From positions 62,001 through 126,000 of the forward strand of contig NC_088809.1 in assembly GCF_011386835.1 (NCBI RefSeq): a stretch of DNA of 64,000 bases, read 5' to 3'. Position 1 is the first letter of the stretch, and each line of letters starts with the position of its first letter. A program made the position numbers and the translations under genes. Positions 23,893 to 35,728 of the stretch are shown one piece after another. Source of the DNA: Chrysemys picta bellii. Its lineage: Eukaryota > Chordata > Testudines > Emydidae. The notes under the pieces are model-generated. The model did no database searches, was not told the origin of the DNA, and saw nothing but the letters and a program-made list of their open reading frames with translations.

Positions 23893-24223
23893 GGGCTTGT
23901 CTTCACATCAACACTTATCTTGAGTTAGTACTACTTGAGTTATTGCAGATACGCTTCAAAACAATACTGGAGTTACACAGAGTTATTAATTAGCAGCAGT
24001 TGTTGGATTAGTGGCTGACGAATTGTTGTAACTGAGGCTGTTTCATCCCCACTGCATTACTAGCTCCAGCATCAGCATCGACAGAGCATTAACACATCCC
24101 AAAAGGCCTTCTAGCTGGAGTTTAAAGCACCACTTAACGTGAATTAGAAATTTTTGTGTGTGGACAGGAGTTAGGGGTAACACTAGATTTATAACGCGAG
24201 CTAACTGCTGTGAAGACACACCC
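23893..24223. mobile_element. Harbinger-type MITE
   Basis: Ends gggcttgtcttcaca and the complement of gggtgtgtcttcaca (13 of 15 match), flanked by cta and tta, compatible with the 3-bp TWA target of PIF/Harbinger elements. 331 bp, non-coding, lying directly upstream of the large Harbinger. Confidence 0.7.
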
Positions 24224-24739
24224 TTAGAATCACTGCTTTCCAGGATACAGTTCTTCCACCTTCTACCCTCTGAAATCAGTGGGGGAGGCCACTCATGGAA
24301 TTAGGTGTTACTCAGTGTGAGAGAGGCTGGGTCTACACTACAAAGTTAAGTCAATGTAAGCAGCCTAGCGTCAACATACCTGTCCATGTGTCTATGCTTA
24401 AATTTGTTTCCTGTAAGGTATATGCCCCAATACAGCGATGCAGTAAAACCACCTCCCTGAATGGCATTAAGCCATGGTTGACATACTGTGGTTGATGTAC
24501 TGCGAGTGTAGACTGTCCTCTAGCAACTGTCCCACAATGCCTGACACTGACCCCCTCTGGTCACAGTTGTGAACTCCACTGCCCAGGGGATACAGAGAAT
24601 GGAAGCCACCTGGCATATTTTTGAAATGCATTTTCCTGATTGCCCAGCTTGGCGAACATACCTTGCAGCCCTCCCTTGTTGTGTGCAGCTGCCCAACCGA
24701 CCACGCTGGCTACATGCTCCAGATGTGTTCCTGTCTACT

Positions 24740-26178
24740 TCAGGCAGGAGGTATTGGATCTTTTGGGCCAGTGGGGAGAAGAGGCTGTGCAGGCACAGCT
24801 ATGGAGCAGATGTAGAAACGTGGACATCTATGAGCAGATTGCACGGGAGATGCAAGAGAAGTGGTACAGCAGTGTCACGTGAAAGCCAAGAAACTGCAGC
24901 AGGCATATGAGAAGGCCAGGAAGGCCAACGGTTGATTTGGTGCCAAGGTGCAGACCTGCCACTTGTACAATGAGCTTCATGTTAGACTTGGCGGAGACCT
25001 CACCAGCACACTGCAGAGCACTGTGGATACCTTGGTGGAGTCAGAGAAACAGAGCCCTGCTGTGAACAGCGAGGAGGAGGAGGGACATGTGACCTGAAGG
25101 TTGAGCTAAGCCTCAAGCCAGGATATGTTAGAGACTCCACTGCAGTTGAGTCAGTCCCAGCAGCTGATCACAGGCGAGTCTGATGCAGGGGAAGGAACCT
25201 CAGGTAAGTGTGTGAATGCATTTCCCATTACAATGTTTAAATATACAAATGGTGCCCCATCCCAACTTACCAGGACCCAAGTAGTGACATTTAATTAATT
25301 TACTCATACTAGAAGTTGTAACTGTCCAAAAAAAAGAGAGGTAGAGTTGTTATCTGCTGTTCATTGCCCCGTAGATTTAACGGTGCGTGGCATGTGGAGC
25401 AGTTTGTGTACACAGATGTTCCTGGAATTCTCCAGAGAGATCTCGATGAAACTTTTGTGGGGGTACTCAGCAATCCTCTCCTGAAGGTTTCTAGGGATGT
25501 CAGCCTTATTACTTCCTCTATGGTAAGATACTTTCCCATACCAGTCCACGATGACTTTGGCAATCACCATTGCAGCAAAGGCTAGTGTATGTGGGGCCAG
25601 GGGCTTCAGTACACCAGCAGCAGCTGTGCTGTCTGTGCCTATGTTACCCTCAGGAGTGAGATATCAGCTAAAATTACCACTGTCTGTGGAAAATAGTGCC
25701 AATGTTCAATGGGCATAAGTGTAGGGCAACAAAGGCTGAAATTTTGTTTTGTACAACTGAATTGCCTTCCCCTCCAATGCCTCTGCTTGGCCTTACTCAC
25801 CATGGCTGGGGCTGGTGAGCGATGCTGTGCACAGGCACTCCCAGGCTGAAGTGTCAATAACCGTGTCTTGTTTAAAACTTTAGGGGAGCCAAGGGAAGGG
25901 AGTCAGGAAACTTTACTTTCACTTTTCCTTGTGCTATACATAGAATACCTCTGTATGTTTTGTCTGTAGCTGCTGCTGTTGTGGTGTTGAGAGGTCCCCC
26001 CTACACACCCATGGAACGTCAGACCATGATAAAGGAGGAGAAAGAAGAGGATATGTGCAGAGAGATCCTGCAAGCTAGTGCTGCATCGGATCATAAAAAG
26101 AGAGCCTGGAGGGTGAATGTTGCAGACAGTATGGAGAGGGAAAGAGTGGATAGGAGAAGGAAATGTACCAGGACATAA
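24740..26178 (+). pseudogene. Harbinger SANT/Myb-like protein gene, two exons, broken
   Basis: The first exon region encodes a trihelix/SANT-like domain (VLDLLGQWGEEAVQAQLW, VDIYEQIAREMQEKWYS), then a frameshift near 24875 into VKAKKLQQAYEKARKANG, a stop, and a region with CHLYNELHVRLGGDLTST. A plausible donor (tcag|gtaagt) lies at 25203 and an acceptor (ctgtag|ctgctg) near 25968, followed by an exon (25969-26178) rich in charged residues (KEEKEEDMCREIL). In Harbinger elements this protein binds DNA and helps carry the transposase to the nucleus. At least one frameshift and one stop inactivate it. Confidence 0.75.
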
Positions 26179-26214
26179 TGGGCCTTTTCATCAGCAAACA
26201 CAAATGCTGCAGAC

Positions 26215-27218
26215 CTAAGTTCCCTGTAAGCTGCGCGGCCACACAGCAGACTTTTTAGTGCCGCCCAGCTGACCTACCACGGCCAGGGGAGGGGTGCACC
26301 ATAGGCGCCAACTTCCGCTGTAACTACCGAGGGTACTGGACCCCCGCCCCGGCCCTAATCCATCCCTTCCCCCAAGTCCCCACCCCTGTCCTGCCTCTTC
26401 CCTGCCTCTTACCCCGAGTGTGACCCATCCCCGCTCTTCTCTCTGCCTCCCAGAGCTTCCTACCTACGTGCTGCGAAACAGCTGTTCGCAGGGGCGGGAG
26501 GCGCTGGGAGGGAGGAGTTGGTCAGGCGATGGGGGTGGGGGTAGCTTGGCTGCTGGTGGGTGCTGCTGAGCAGCACCCGCTAATTTTCTCTGTGGGTGCT
26601 CCAGCCCTGGAGCACCCACGGATTTGGCACCCTAGGGGGGTGTCCCTCCCCCAGTCCCAACTCAGACCCGGACCTGCCATGACCGGGCACCCCTCCCCCA
26701 ACTCAGCCCCAGCCCAGACCTGCCGGGGGAGGGGTGCCTATCCCCCAGCCCCTGAGCTGTCACAGTGGGGAGAGGTGCCTCTCCCCCGCCCCACTCAGCC
26801 CAGGAGCTGCTGTGGGGAGAGAGAGCTGGGGGGAGTCCTCTCTCCCTGCCATAGCCCCGGAGCATCCTCCTGCACCATAAACCCCTCACCTCTGGCCCCA
26901 CCCTATGCACCCCAGCCCTGAGCTCCTCAGCCCCACCCAGAACCCGCACCCCCAGCCAAAGTCCTCATCCCCCCCACACACCCCAACCCCTGGCCCTGAG
27001 CCCCACCTCAGAGCCTGTACCCCCAGCTGGAGCTCTCACATCCCTGCAGCCAGCCCTGCTCCACTCTGCTCCAGCCCTGAGCCCCCTCCCACACTCTGAA
27101 CCCCTTGGCCCCACCCCACCACATGAATTTTGTTATGTGCACCAATATGAAGGTGATGTGTCTCACATAACAAAATTTATTCTGCACATGTGTGTGGGAA
27201 AAATTAGAGGGAACACTG
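26215..27218. mobile_element. Non-autonomous hAT element nested in the Harbinger
   Basis: Flanked by perfect 8-bp duplications ctgcagac (26207-26214 and 27219-27226). Ends are ctaagttccctgtaa and the complement of cagtgttccctctaa. About 1 kb, with a C-rich interior (26640-27115) made of loose repeats of ccccagccctgagctcc. The 130-codon frame across it is low-complexity and not a gene. Confidence 0.88.
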
Positions 27219-28071
27219 CTGCAGACTCTTGTTGACCTACAGGTTCAACAATCACGGGTTCACCTCCCTTTGCAGTCCGTGGAGAACTTCATTTTAGCAC
27301 CTTTCTACACCTCCTCCCGCCAACTTTCCACATAGCATCAGGGGATGCATCCATATCCCCTACCACTTCACGCTGGTGGACAGTTAGGAGAACCATAGCT
27401 TCACATACACTGATGCATGAGAGTCGCTATTGCTGCATGTATAGCCAGAATGAATTGAAAAGGACATGAATGTTCTGTCTCCTTGTTAAGTTCTGTTAAT
27501 TTATTTCAGAACTTTTTATTGTATTTGTTTTTTTAATTGTACCCTGGGGTTTTTTACACTGGTTTCGGTTCTCAATAAAAATATTTTTTGGTAAATTCAT
27601 CTTTATTACTTCACAACATATGTTGCAGAATGCCCAGCACTACTGAAAGCACTGACTACTTGTTGTACAGGTGGACAAAACTTATAGGATCAGTGACAAA
27701 AACACAGTGTAATAATTGTAAATGTACAAGCAGCACTGGAAAATTAATAGGCCCATTAACAAACAGTGTTGTATTCATAAATGTACAACAAGCACCACAC
27801 AATTCCTAATAGCCACCAAAATTCCAGGGCAGATAGAGCACGTTCGCCCATATCATCTTACTGTGGCTGACTGTTAAAGTGCTCTTTCAAGACCTCCCTC
27901 AGCTGCATAGTTCCACACTGAGCTCTTGTAATAGCCCTTGTGTCTGGCAGTTCAAACGCAGCAGACAGCCACTCCATCTTTGCCCTTCATCCCAGCGGCA
28001 ACTTTTCCCCCTTTGCCTCACAGATATTATGCAGAATGCAACAGGCAGCTATAATCATTGGGATACTTTTC

Positions 28072-28965
28072 TCACTCATATCCAGTCTTGAGTAAACAAC
28101 CCCAGCATCCCGTCAGTCTACCAAAAGCACATTCATCTCTTATTATGCACCTGCTGAGCCAGTAGTTGAATCTCTTCTTGGTGCTGTCGGGGTGGCTGGT
28201 GTATGACTTCACGAGCCAGGGGTAGTCCGGGTACCCCAAGGTCACTGTTGGCATTTCAACATCTCTAACGATAATCCACCAGTCAGGAAAGAATGTCCCT
28301 GCTTGCAGCTTTCTGAACAGTCCTGTGTCCTTAAAGATGCAAGCATCATGCACCTTCCCTGACCAGCCAGCGCTGAGGGCAGTGGAGCGTTCCCAGTGAT
28401 CCAACAATGTTTGCATAATCTTAGAAAAGTAGCCTGTTCTGTTGATGTACTCTGTGACAAGATGGGCTGGTGCCAAAATCCATCCAGTATGTCCTGCACA
28501 TTACTGCAAGTCATAGTCCTGCATAGCAGGAGACCATTAATGGCCCCCCGTTATAGATTTTCCAAGTCCAAAGTGATGTCCTACTGACTGGTAGCAATCT
28601 GGTGTTGCAAGCTTTTAGAAAGCAATCATCACTCACTTGGCTGTCAGTACAGCTATCATTCTAGTCTCCCTGTGCTAGAGGGCTGGGGTGAGTTTGGCAT
28701 ACAGATCCAGGAATGTGGTCTTTTGCATCTGACAGTTCTGCAGCCACTGCTCGTCATCCCAAACCTGCATCATGATGTGATCCCAGTCAGTGCTTGTTTC
28801 TTGGGCACAGAAGCAGCGCTCCCTGGTCTGCAGCTGCTCTGTGAATGCCACCACCATCCTTGAATTGGTTTTTGCTATATCACTCGGCAAACTGTCCTCC
28901 ACAAAATCTTCATGTAACCCAATGCTGAAGTTCTTAGTATGGCTCTCCAAATACCAGAGGATCAT
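28072..28965 (-). pseudogene. Harbinger transposase (HARBI1-like) pseudogene
   Basis: On the minus strand the N-terminal portion is a 96-codon frame at 28675-28965 (TKTNSRMVVAFTEQ-like, DDEQWLQNCQMQKTTFLDLY). The catalytic part is at 28072-28476: SAGWSGKVHDACIFKD, KLQAGTFFPDW, VRDVEMPTVTLGYPDYPWL and the acidic-residue region IRDECAFGRLTGCWGCLL. These match the DDE core of PIF/Harbinger nucleases and the domesticated HARBI1. The segment between 28476 and 28675 is out of frame. The Asp of the first motif (VHDA) and the Glu of DECAFGRL are present. Inactive copy. Confidence 0.88.
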
Positions 28966-29414
28966 TCATTCTCTGCTTGCAACAGTCATGATGATAGTGC
29001 AGAGCTGTTCGGACTTCATGCTTCTGTCAGAGATGGCAGAGAGTGAAAAGTGCAGCAAGGCTTTGTGGGATTTTTTAAAAAGAGGAAAAAATATGGGATA
29101 CGGGTGACATTATGGGATGGAGGAAGTTGCATGATGGGAATTTGACCCTTTGCTCCTACTTACTCCTGTGCAACTTGTTTCTGCCTCACCAATTTCCCAA
29201 AAGGCAGTGTGCCAGACAATGGCAAGTTTCGCCTTGGAATATTTACCCTGGTGTACCACGCACTACATTGACACAAACACCTTGTGAGTATCTGAAGTGT
29301 CAATGCAGGGAACCAAGTATGTGCACGCACAAGCAATATGCTAACTGTGATGGTTTTATGCCAAAATAACTTGTCAATCAAAGTTTGTAGTGTAGACGTG
29401 ACCTAAGGATGCCA

Positions 29415-29550
29415 GAATGTGACCCAGAATGTTTAAGTGATTTGTCCATGATCACACAAGGAGATTGGCAGAAACAGGAATTGAACCCAGAACTTTTGAG
29501 TTCCAGATCAGTGTCTCCCTAGGGGTGACTAAGGTTTGATCCAGATAGTC
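29415..29550 (-). mobile_element. MIR / CORE-SINE fragment
   Basis: aagtgatttgtccatgatca, cacaaggagattggcagaaa and attgaacccagaacttttga are the MIR core in reverse orientation. It lies immediately beside the Harbinger right end. Confidence 0.75.
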
Positions 29551-30561
29551 CCCTCTAACTAGCCCACTGACAGAGTTCTTAACTGTGTTGCAGGTGGCCA
29601 AATCTGATGCCATTGGCCTTAGAGCTTCACTTCAGCAGAGCACATTGTTCTATCCTAACTTGGAAGCCTTCTGTTTAGTTTGGCTAGAAAGGATAGAAAT
29701 CCATAAGCATGGACTCTCCAAGCAGGTGGCTTATGTCGTGTCATCTCAGAGGCCATCTACAGCTTGAGATAAAAAGGTTTGCCTGTGGTACAGTCAGGCC
29801 CAATTAGTCCCTTTGACTTGTCCTGTGCAAAAATGTTTGACTGTCCTCTTTATCTGTTTGAGTACAACTTAAAAATTAACTCTATCCAGATAAATTTGGC
29901 AGCTATTTCAGTTTATTGTACCCTAGCAGAAGTTAGACTCTGCAGCTCTTTGTCATAAGGTTCAGACAGTTCGGGGCAACTGCACCTGTATTTTCGCTTA
30001 GTGGCCCAGCAAGGACATCCACAGTCAGGCTTCCAGCTCCCCAGCTGTTGGCTGTCTTGAGTGGATCCCTGTCCCTCTCCCTTCTGACAAGGGTATTTCT
30101 AGGCTGAACTGTTTCTTGTGTTCACTGTGTATTTCCCAGTACAGATAAGTTACCCAAGGATACCTGCTTGCTTTCTTTTCAGAGACTGTTAACAGGGTAA
30201 TTGCTACAGTTATAAATAGGGCTGTCAAGTGAGTAAAAAAATTAATCGTGATTAATCACACTGTTAATAATAGAATACCATTTAAATATTTTTGATGTTT
30301 TTAAACATTTTCAAATATATTTATTTCAGTTACAACACAGAATACAAAGTGTACAGTGCTCACTTTATATTTATTTTTATTACAAATATTTGCACTGTAA
30401 AAAATAAAATAAATAGTATTTTTCAATTCCCCGATTGCAGGTACAGTAGTGCAATCTCTTTATCATGAAAGTTGAATTTATAAATGTAGAATTATGTAAA
30501 AAAAAACTGCATTCAAAAATAAAACAAAGTAAAACTTTACAGCCTACAAATCCACTCAGTC

Positions 30562-31246
30562 CTACTTCTTGTTCAGCCAATTGCTCAGACAGACAAGTTT
30601 GTTTACATTTGCAGGAGATAATGCTGCCCGCTTCTTTTTTACACTGTCACCTGAAAGTGAAAACAGGCGTTCACATGGCATTGTTGTCGTTAACGTCACA
30701 ATATATTTACGTGCCAGATGCCCTAAAGATTTATATCTCTTCATGCTTCAACCACCATTCCAGAGAACATGCATCCATGCTGATGACTGTTATAACAACA
30801 AGCACCCACTGCTTGATAACAATCCAAAGCAGTGGGACCAACGCATGTTCATTTTCATCGTCTGAGTCAGATGCCACCAGCAGAAGGTTGATTTTCTTTT
30901 TTGGTGGTTCGGGTTCTGTAGTTTCCACATTGGACTGTTGTTCTTTAAAAACTTCTGAAAGCGTGCTCCACACCTAGTCCCTCTCAGATTTTGTAAGGCA
31001 CTTCAGATTCTTAGACCTTGGGTTGAGTGCCATAACTATCTTCAGAAATTTCACATTGGTACCTTCTTTGTGTTTTGTCAAATCTGCAGAGAAAGTGATC
31101 TTAAAAGGAACAGCATGTGCTGGGTCATCAGCCGAACCTGCTATAACATGAAATATATGGCAGAATGCGGGTAAAACAGAGCAGAAGACATACAATTCTC
31201 CCCCAAAGAGTTCAGTTACAAATTTTATTATTATTTTTTTTAACAA
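30562..31246 (-). pseudogene. hAT (Ac/ZBED-type) transposase remnant in copy 1
   Basis: Frames in order on the minus strand: 30974-31246 (ELFGGELYVFCSVLP, LNPRSKNLKCL in place of LDPRFKNLECL), 30731-30973 (acidic linker, SMDACSLEWWLKHEEI) and 30562-30744 (LARKYIVTLTTTMPCERLFS, hATC). Stops and shifts separate them. The N-terminal BED finger and most of the catalytic region are absent, so the copy could only move by a transposase made elsewhere. Confidence 0.8.
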
Positions 31247-31460
31247 GCATCATCAGCATGGAAGCATGGACTCTGGAATGGTGGCCGAAGCACGCAGGGG
31301 CATACGAATGTTTAGCTTATGTAACTTACGTAAATAACTTGCAATGCTGGCTACAAAAGTGCCATGTGAACGCCTGTTCTCACTTTCAGATGACATTGTA
31401 AATAATCAGGCAGCATTATGTCCTGTAGATGTAAACAAACTTTTGTCTTCGTGATTGGCT
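31206..31460 (+). pseudogene. Inverted hATC arm of fold-back element copy 1
   Basis: On the + strand tggaatggtggccgaagcac and cctgttctcactttcagatg correspond to the EWWLKH and LFSLSDD portions of the hATC coding region. This is the mirror of the minus-strand copy in the left arm and has no open frame of its own. Confidence 0.75.
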
Positions 31461-32221
31461 GAACTAGAAGTAGGACTGAGTGGACTCATAGGTGCTAAAG
31501 TTTTACATTGTTTTGTTTTTGAGTGAAGTTATGTAACAAAAAAAATTCTACACTTGTAACTTGCACTTTCACAATAAAGAGATTGCACTACAGTACTTGC
31601 ATGAGGTGAATTGAAAAATACTATCTTTTGTTTATCATTTTTAGAGTGCAACTATTAGTAATAAAAATAATATAAAGTGAGCGTTGTACACTTTGTATTC
31701 TGTGTTGTAACTGAAATCAATATATTTGAAAATGTAGAAAAACATCCAAAAATATTTAATAAATTTAACGTGGTGTTCTGTTGCTTAACAATGTGATTAA
31801 AACTGCGCTTAAGCACGATTAATTTTTTTAGTTAATCGTATGAGTTAATTACGATTAATCGACAGCCCTAGTCATAAGTTCTACACAGTTCTTTCTATGC
31901 AAACCTACTTTATTCTTAAGGTAAAAAGCATGATAGAGAAAACAATAATTATAAAGACACCTACACAACTCTTAACATGCAGTCTGGCAGGCACAGACCT
32001 TCCAACCCTACCATAAGGATTGGAGCCCTCCGTGGACCAGGGGTCCTGTCCATTTGCTGGATCAGGAAGAAGCCCATGAGCGAGTTTAAAAACAGGCTAT
32101 TTATCCCCAAACACTTTTTTTTGTTGGTCCCAGTTTAAACTACTAGATGGATATCTGTCCGGGTGGGTGGCTTCCAAGGCTGATAATGTAGGAAAGTACA
32201 TTAGCATCCCCACTCCCTGCT

Positions 32222-34913
32222 AGAATCATAGAATCATAGAATATCAGAGTTGGAAGGGACCTCAAGAGGTCATCTAGTCCAACCCCCTGCTCAAAGCAGG
32301 ACCAATTCCCAGCTAAATCATCCCAGCCAGGGCTTTGTCAAGCCGGGCCTTAAAAACCTCCAAGGAAGGAGACTCCACCACCTCCCTAGGTAACGCATTC
32401 CAGTGTTTCACCACCCTCCTAGTGAAATAGTTTTTCCTGATATCCAACCTGGACCTCCCCCACTGCAACTTGAGACCATTGCTCCTTGTTCGGTCATCTG
32501 CCACCACTGAGAACAGCCGAGCTCCATCCTCTTTGGAACCCCCCTTCAGGTAGTTGAAGGCTGCTATCAAATCCCCCCTCATTCTTCTCTTCTGGAGACT
32601 AAACAATCCCAGTTCCCTCAGCCTCTCCTCATAAGTCATGTGCTCCAGACCCCTAATCATTTTTGTTGCCCTCCGCTGGACTCTTTCCAATTTTTCCACA
32701 TCCTTCTTGTAGTGTGGGGCCCAAAACTGGACACAGTATTCCAGATGAGGCCTCACCAATGTCGAATAAAGGGGAACGATCACGTTCCTCGATCTGCTGG
32801 CAATGCCCCTACTTATACAGCCCAAAATGCCGTTAGCCTTCTTGGCAACAAGAGCACACTGTTGACTCATATCCAGCTTCTCGTCCACTGTGACCCCTAG
32901 GTCCTTTTCTGCAGAACTGCTACCTAGCCATTCGGTCCCTAGTCTGTAGCAGTGCATGGGATTCTTCCGTCCTAAGTGCAGGACTCTGCACTTGTCCTTG
33001 TTGAACCTCATCAGGTTTTTTTCGGCCCAATCCTCTAATTTGTCTAGGTCCCTCTGTATCCGATCCCTACCCTCTAGTGTATCTACCACGCCTCCTAGTT
33101 TAGTGTCATCTGCAAACTTGCTGAGAGTGCAGTCCACACCATCCTCCAGATCATTAATAAAGATATTAAACAAAACCGGCCCCAGGACCGACCCTTGGGG
33201 CACTCCGCTTGAAACCGGCTGCCAACTAGACATGGAGCCATTGATCACTACCCGTTGAGCCCGACGATCTAGCCAGCTTTCTATCCACCTTACAGTCCAT
33301 TCATCCAGCCCATACTTCTTTAACTTGGCGGCAAGAATACTGTGGGAGACCGTATCAAAAGCTTTGCTAAAGTCAAGGATTAACACATCCACTGCTTTCC
33401 CCTCATCCACAGAGCCAGTTATCTCATCATAGAAGGCAATTAGGTTAGTCAGGCACGACTTCCCCTTCGTGAATCCATGCTGACTGTTCCTGATCACTTT
33501 CCTCTCCTCTAAATGTTTCGTAATTGATTCCTTGAGGACCTGCTCCATGATTTTTCCAGGGACTGAGGTGAGGCTGACTGGCCTGTAGTTCCCCGGATCC
33601 TCCTCCTTCCCTTTTTTAAAGATGGGCACTACATTAGCCTTTTTCCAGTCATCTGGGACCTCCCCTGATTGCCATGAGTTTTCAAAAATAATGGCTAATG
33701 GCTCTGCAATCTCACCCGCCAACTCCTTTAGCACCCTCGGATGCAGCGCATCCGGCCCCATGGACTTGTGCACGTCCAGTTTTTCTAAATAGTCCCGAAC
33801 CACTTCTTTCTCCACAGAGGGTTGGTCACCTTCTCCCCATGCTGTACTGCCCAGTGCAGCTATCTGGGAGCTGACCTTATGCGTGAAGACAGAGGCAAAA
33901 AAATCATTGAGTACATTAGCTTTTTCCACATCCTCGGTCACTAGGTTGCCTCCCTCATTCAGTAAGGGGCCCACACTTTCCTTGATTTTCTTCTTGTTGC
34001 TAACATACCTGAAGAAACCCTTCTTGTTACTCTTAACATCTCTTGCTAACTGCAACTCCAAGTGTGATTTGGCCTTCCTGATTTCACTCCTGCACGCCTG
34101 AGCAATATTTTTATACTCCTCCCTGGTCATTTGTCCAATCTTCCACTTCTTGTAAGCTTTTTTTTTGCGTTTAAGATCAGCAAGGATTTCACTGTTTAGC
34201 CAAGCTGGTCGCCTGCCATATTTACTATTCTTTCTACACATCGGGATGGTTTGTTCCTGCAACCTCAATAAGGATTCTTTAAAATTCATCCAGCTCTCCT
34301 GGACCCCTTTGCCCTTCATGTTATTCTCCCAGGGGATCCTGCCCATCTGTTCCCTGAGGGAGTCAAAGTCTGCTTTTCTGAAGTCCAGGGTCTGTATTCT
34401 GCTGCTCTCCTTTCTTCCTTGTGTCAGGATCCTGAACTCTACCATCTCATGGTCACTGCCTCCCAGGTTCCCATCCACTTTTGCTTCCCCTACTAGTTCT
34501 TCCCTGTTTGTGAGCAGCAGGTCAAGAAAAGCTTTGCCCCTAGTTGGTTCCTCCAGCACTTGCACCAGGAAATTGTCCCCTACACTATCCAAAAATTTCC
34601 TGGATTGCCTGTGCACCGCTGTATTGCTCTCCCAGCAGATATCAGGGTGATTAAAGTCTCCCATGAGAACCAGGGCCTGCGATCTAGCAACTTCTGCTAG
34701 TTGCCAGAAGAAAGCCTCGTCCACCTCATCCCCCTGGTCTGGTGGTCTATAGCAGACTCCAGCCACGACATCACCCTTGTTGCTCACACTTCTCAACTTT
34801 ATCCAGAGACTGTCAGGTTTTTCTGCAGTTTCATACCGGAGCTCTGAGCAGTCATACTCCTCTCTTACATACAACGCAACTCCCCCACCTTTTCTGCCCT
34901 GCCGTACAGTGTC
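32222..34913 (-). mobile_element. CR1 LINE, young, 5'-truncated
   Basis: On the minus strand the element ends at 32222 with the CR1 3' tail (octamer-like repeats of attctatg at 32225-32242, preceded by the gacctcttgaggtcccttcc hairpin region). It carries an open ORF2 from about 34910 to 32313. It is truncated inside the endonuclease at about 34913, just before the frame meets a stop in flanking DNA. CR1 is the main LINE of reptiles and birds and jumps by target-primed reverse transcription. Confidence 0.95.
32313..34910 (-). CDS. CR1 ORF2: endonuclease (partial) and reverse transcriptase
   Basis: One uninterrupted frame; the translation from 34874 (a TTG, so residue 1 is not a true start) is 853 codons. 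The 3' two-thirds of the apurinic endonuclease are present (YRPPDQGDE 42-50, GDFNHPD 72-78, catalytic SDH 140-142), followed by reverse transcriptase with [10 protein letters not shown] (428-436), [12 protein letters not shown] (500-511), [11 protein letters not shown] (556-566), the catalytic FADD (587-590) and [12 protein letters not shown]. Full CR1 ORF2 is longer at the N terminus, and the first part of the endonuclease is lost by 5' truncation. The frame reads upstream of 34874 through GRKGGGVAL to the truncation point. Lack of any stop or shift over 2.6 kb shows the copy is young. It sits antisense in a CRK intron with no promoter, so expression as a protein is unlikely. Confidence 0.93.
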   Translation of the reverse strand, partial: TVRQGRKGGGVALYVREEYDCSELRYETAEKPDSLWIKLRSVSNKGDVVAGVCYRPPDQGDEVDEAFFWQLAEVARSQALVLMGDFNHPDICWESNTAVHRQSRKFLDSVGDNFLVQVLEEPTRGKAFLDLLLTNREELVGEAKVDGNLGGSDHEMVEFRILTQGRKESSRIQTLDFRKADFDSLREQMGRIPWENNMKGKGVQESWMNFKESLLRLQEQTIPMCRKNSKYGRRPAWLNSEILADLKRKKKAYKKWKIGQMTREEYKNIAQACRSEIRKAKSHLELQLARDVKSNKKGFFRYVSNKKKIKESVGPLLNEGGNLVTEDVEKANVLNDFFASVFTHKVSSQIAALGSTAWGEGDQPSVEKEVVRDYLEKLDVHKSMGPDALHPRVLKELAGEIAEPLAIIFENSWQSGEVPDDWKKANVVPIFKKGKEEDPGNYRPVSLTSVPGKIMEQVLKESITKHLEERKVIRNSQHGFTKGKSCLTNLIAFYDEITGSVDEGKAVDVLILDFSKAFDTVSHSILAAKLKKYGLDEWTVRWIESWLDRRAQRVVINGSMSSWQPVSSGVPQGSVLGPVLFNIFINDLEDGVDCTLSKFADDTKLGGVVDTLEGRDRIQRDLDKLEDWAEKNLMRFNKDKCRVLHLGRKNPMHCYRLGTEWLGSSSAEKDLGVTVDEKLDMSQQCALVAKKANGILGCISRGIASRSRNVIVPLYSTLVRPHLEYCVQFWAPHYKKDVEKLERVQRRATKMIRGLEHMTYEERLRELGLFSLQKRRMRGDLIAAFNYLKGGSKEDGARLFSVVADDRTRSNGLKLQWGRSRLDIRKNYFTRRVVKHWNALPREVVESPSLEVFKARLDKALAGMI

Positions 34914-35728
34914 CTAACAACACACACATAACTGCATTTTTAGTACAATGTCCCCCAAAGGTATTAACTGTAATTCAGTGAGGTTTAACTTAATTTAGTA
35001 AATTTCATCTTAATTCCATAAGGTTTGTTCAGGATAATGTAGGATATTGTCAATCTGTCACATCTATTTCAGTTTATTGTCCCTTAGTAGAAGTCTCGCA
35101 ACACCACCCCCATTATAAAGCCTTTGGTCATGGGATATTAATGTGGCCCTGACAAAGCTTATCAAACTTTCTTTAGAACCACTTATTTCCTATGAGTTTA
35201 AGTTCTTTACATGCAGTAATTTTGCTGGTGGCAATGACTTTAGTCTAATGACCAAGTTATCTTATACCAGTCTTTCCTGAGATAAAGTGTTGCTGCAGAG
35301 TTCAAGTTCTCTCCAGTGTGGTATTGGAGTTCCACACTAGTGATCATATTGGCCTGCCAACATTCTTCCCACACCTGCCTGCCCATTCCATATGCTTGAT
35401 CTTAAAAAGTCCCGGGGAGGACTAAAACCATTAGAAAATCAACACAATTTTTGCTTCATTTGGTACCAACACCGTAGAGGATCATGTCTAAGTGGATGCC
35501 TGATTGCATTTCATACTGCTGTGACCTGGTTGGCCTGAAATTAGAACGGCATATCTGGGCTCCCATCACAGCTTGCTAGGGAGATTAAAAAAAAAAAATT
35601 ATCACAGACATCTGCAAAGCAACTATATGGCCCTCTCGCCTCACATTTACAAAACATTGTTGCTTGGATGTGGCCTACAAGAAGGAATCCTCTTTATTGG
35701 TTCTCTATTTTCCAGACCTTGTTTATAA

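Larger units (their letters stand above)
24325..29403. mobile_element. Harbinger DNA transposon, nearly complete but decayed
   Basis: The left end contains gggtctacactacaaagttaa and the right end the complement of cgtctacactacaaac, giving terminal inverted repeats of the Harbinger type. Between them are both genes of a PIF/Harbinger element: a SANT/Myb-like DNA-binding protein on + (about 24740-26178) and the DDE transposase on - (28072-28965). A hAT element is inserted at 26215-27218. Terminal coordinates are good to a few bases; the 3-bp target duplication is not clear. Confidence 0.85.
30217..31870 (-). mobile_element. Fold-back hAT element, copy 1
   Basis: Starts tagggctgtcaag and ends cgacagcccta, flanked by gttataaa and gtcataag (6 of 8 match). 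Its two arms of several hundred bp are inverted copies of the same hAT 3' end: the left arm encodes the hATC segment on - (30562-30744, TMPCERLFSLSGDSV), and the right arm carries the same region on + (31257-31430). The middle encodes part of the transposase on - (about 30974-31246, FVTELFGGELYVFCSVLP and ALNPRSKNLKCLTKSER). The same architecture is found at 54698-56323 in the opposite orientation. Confidence 0.85.
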
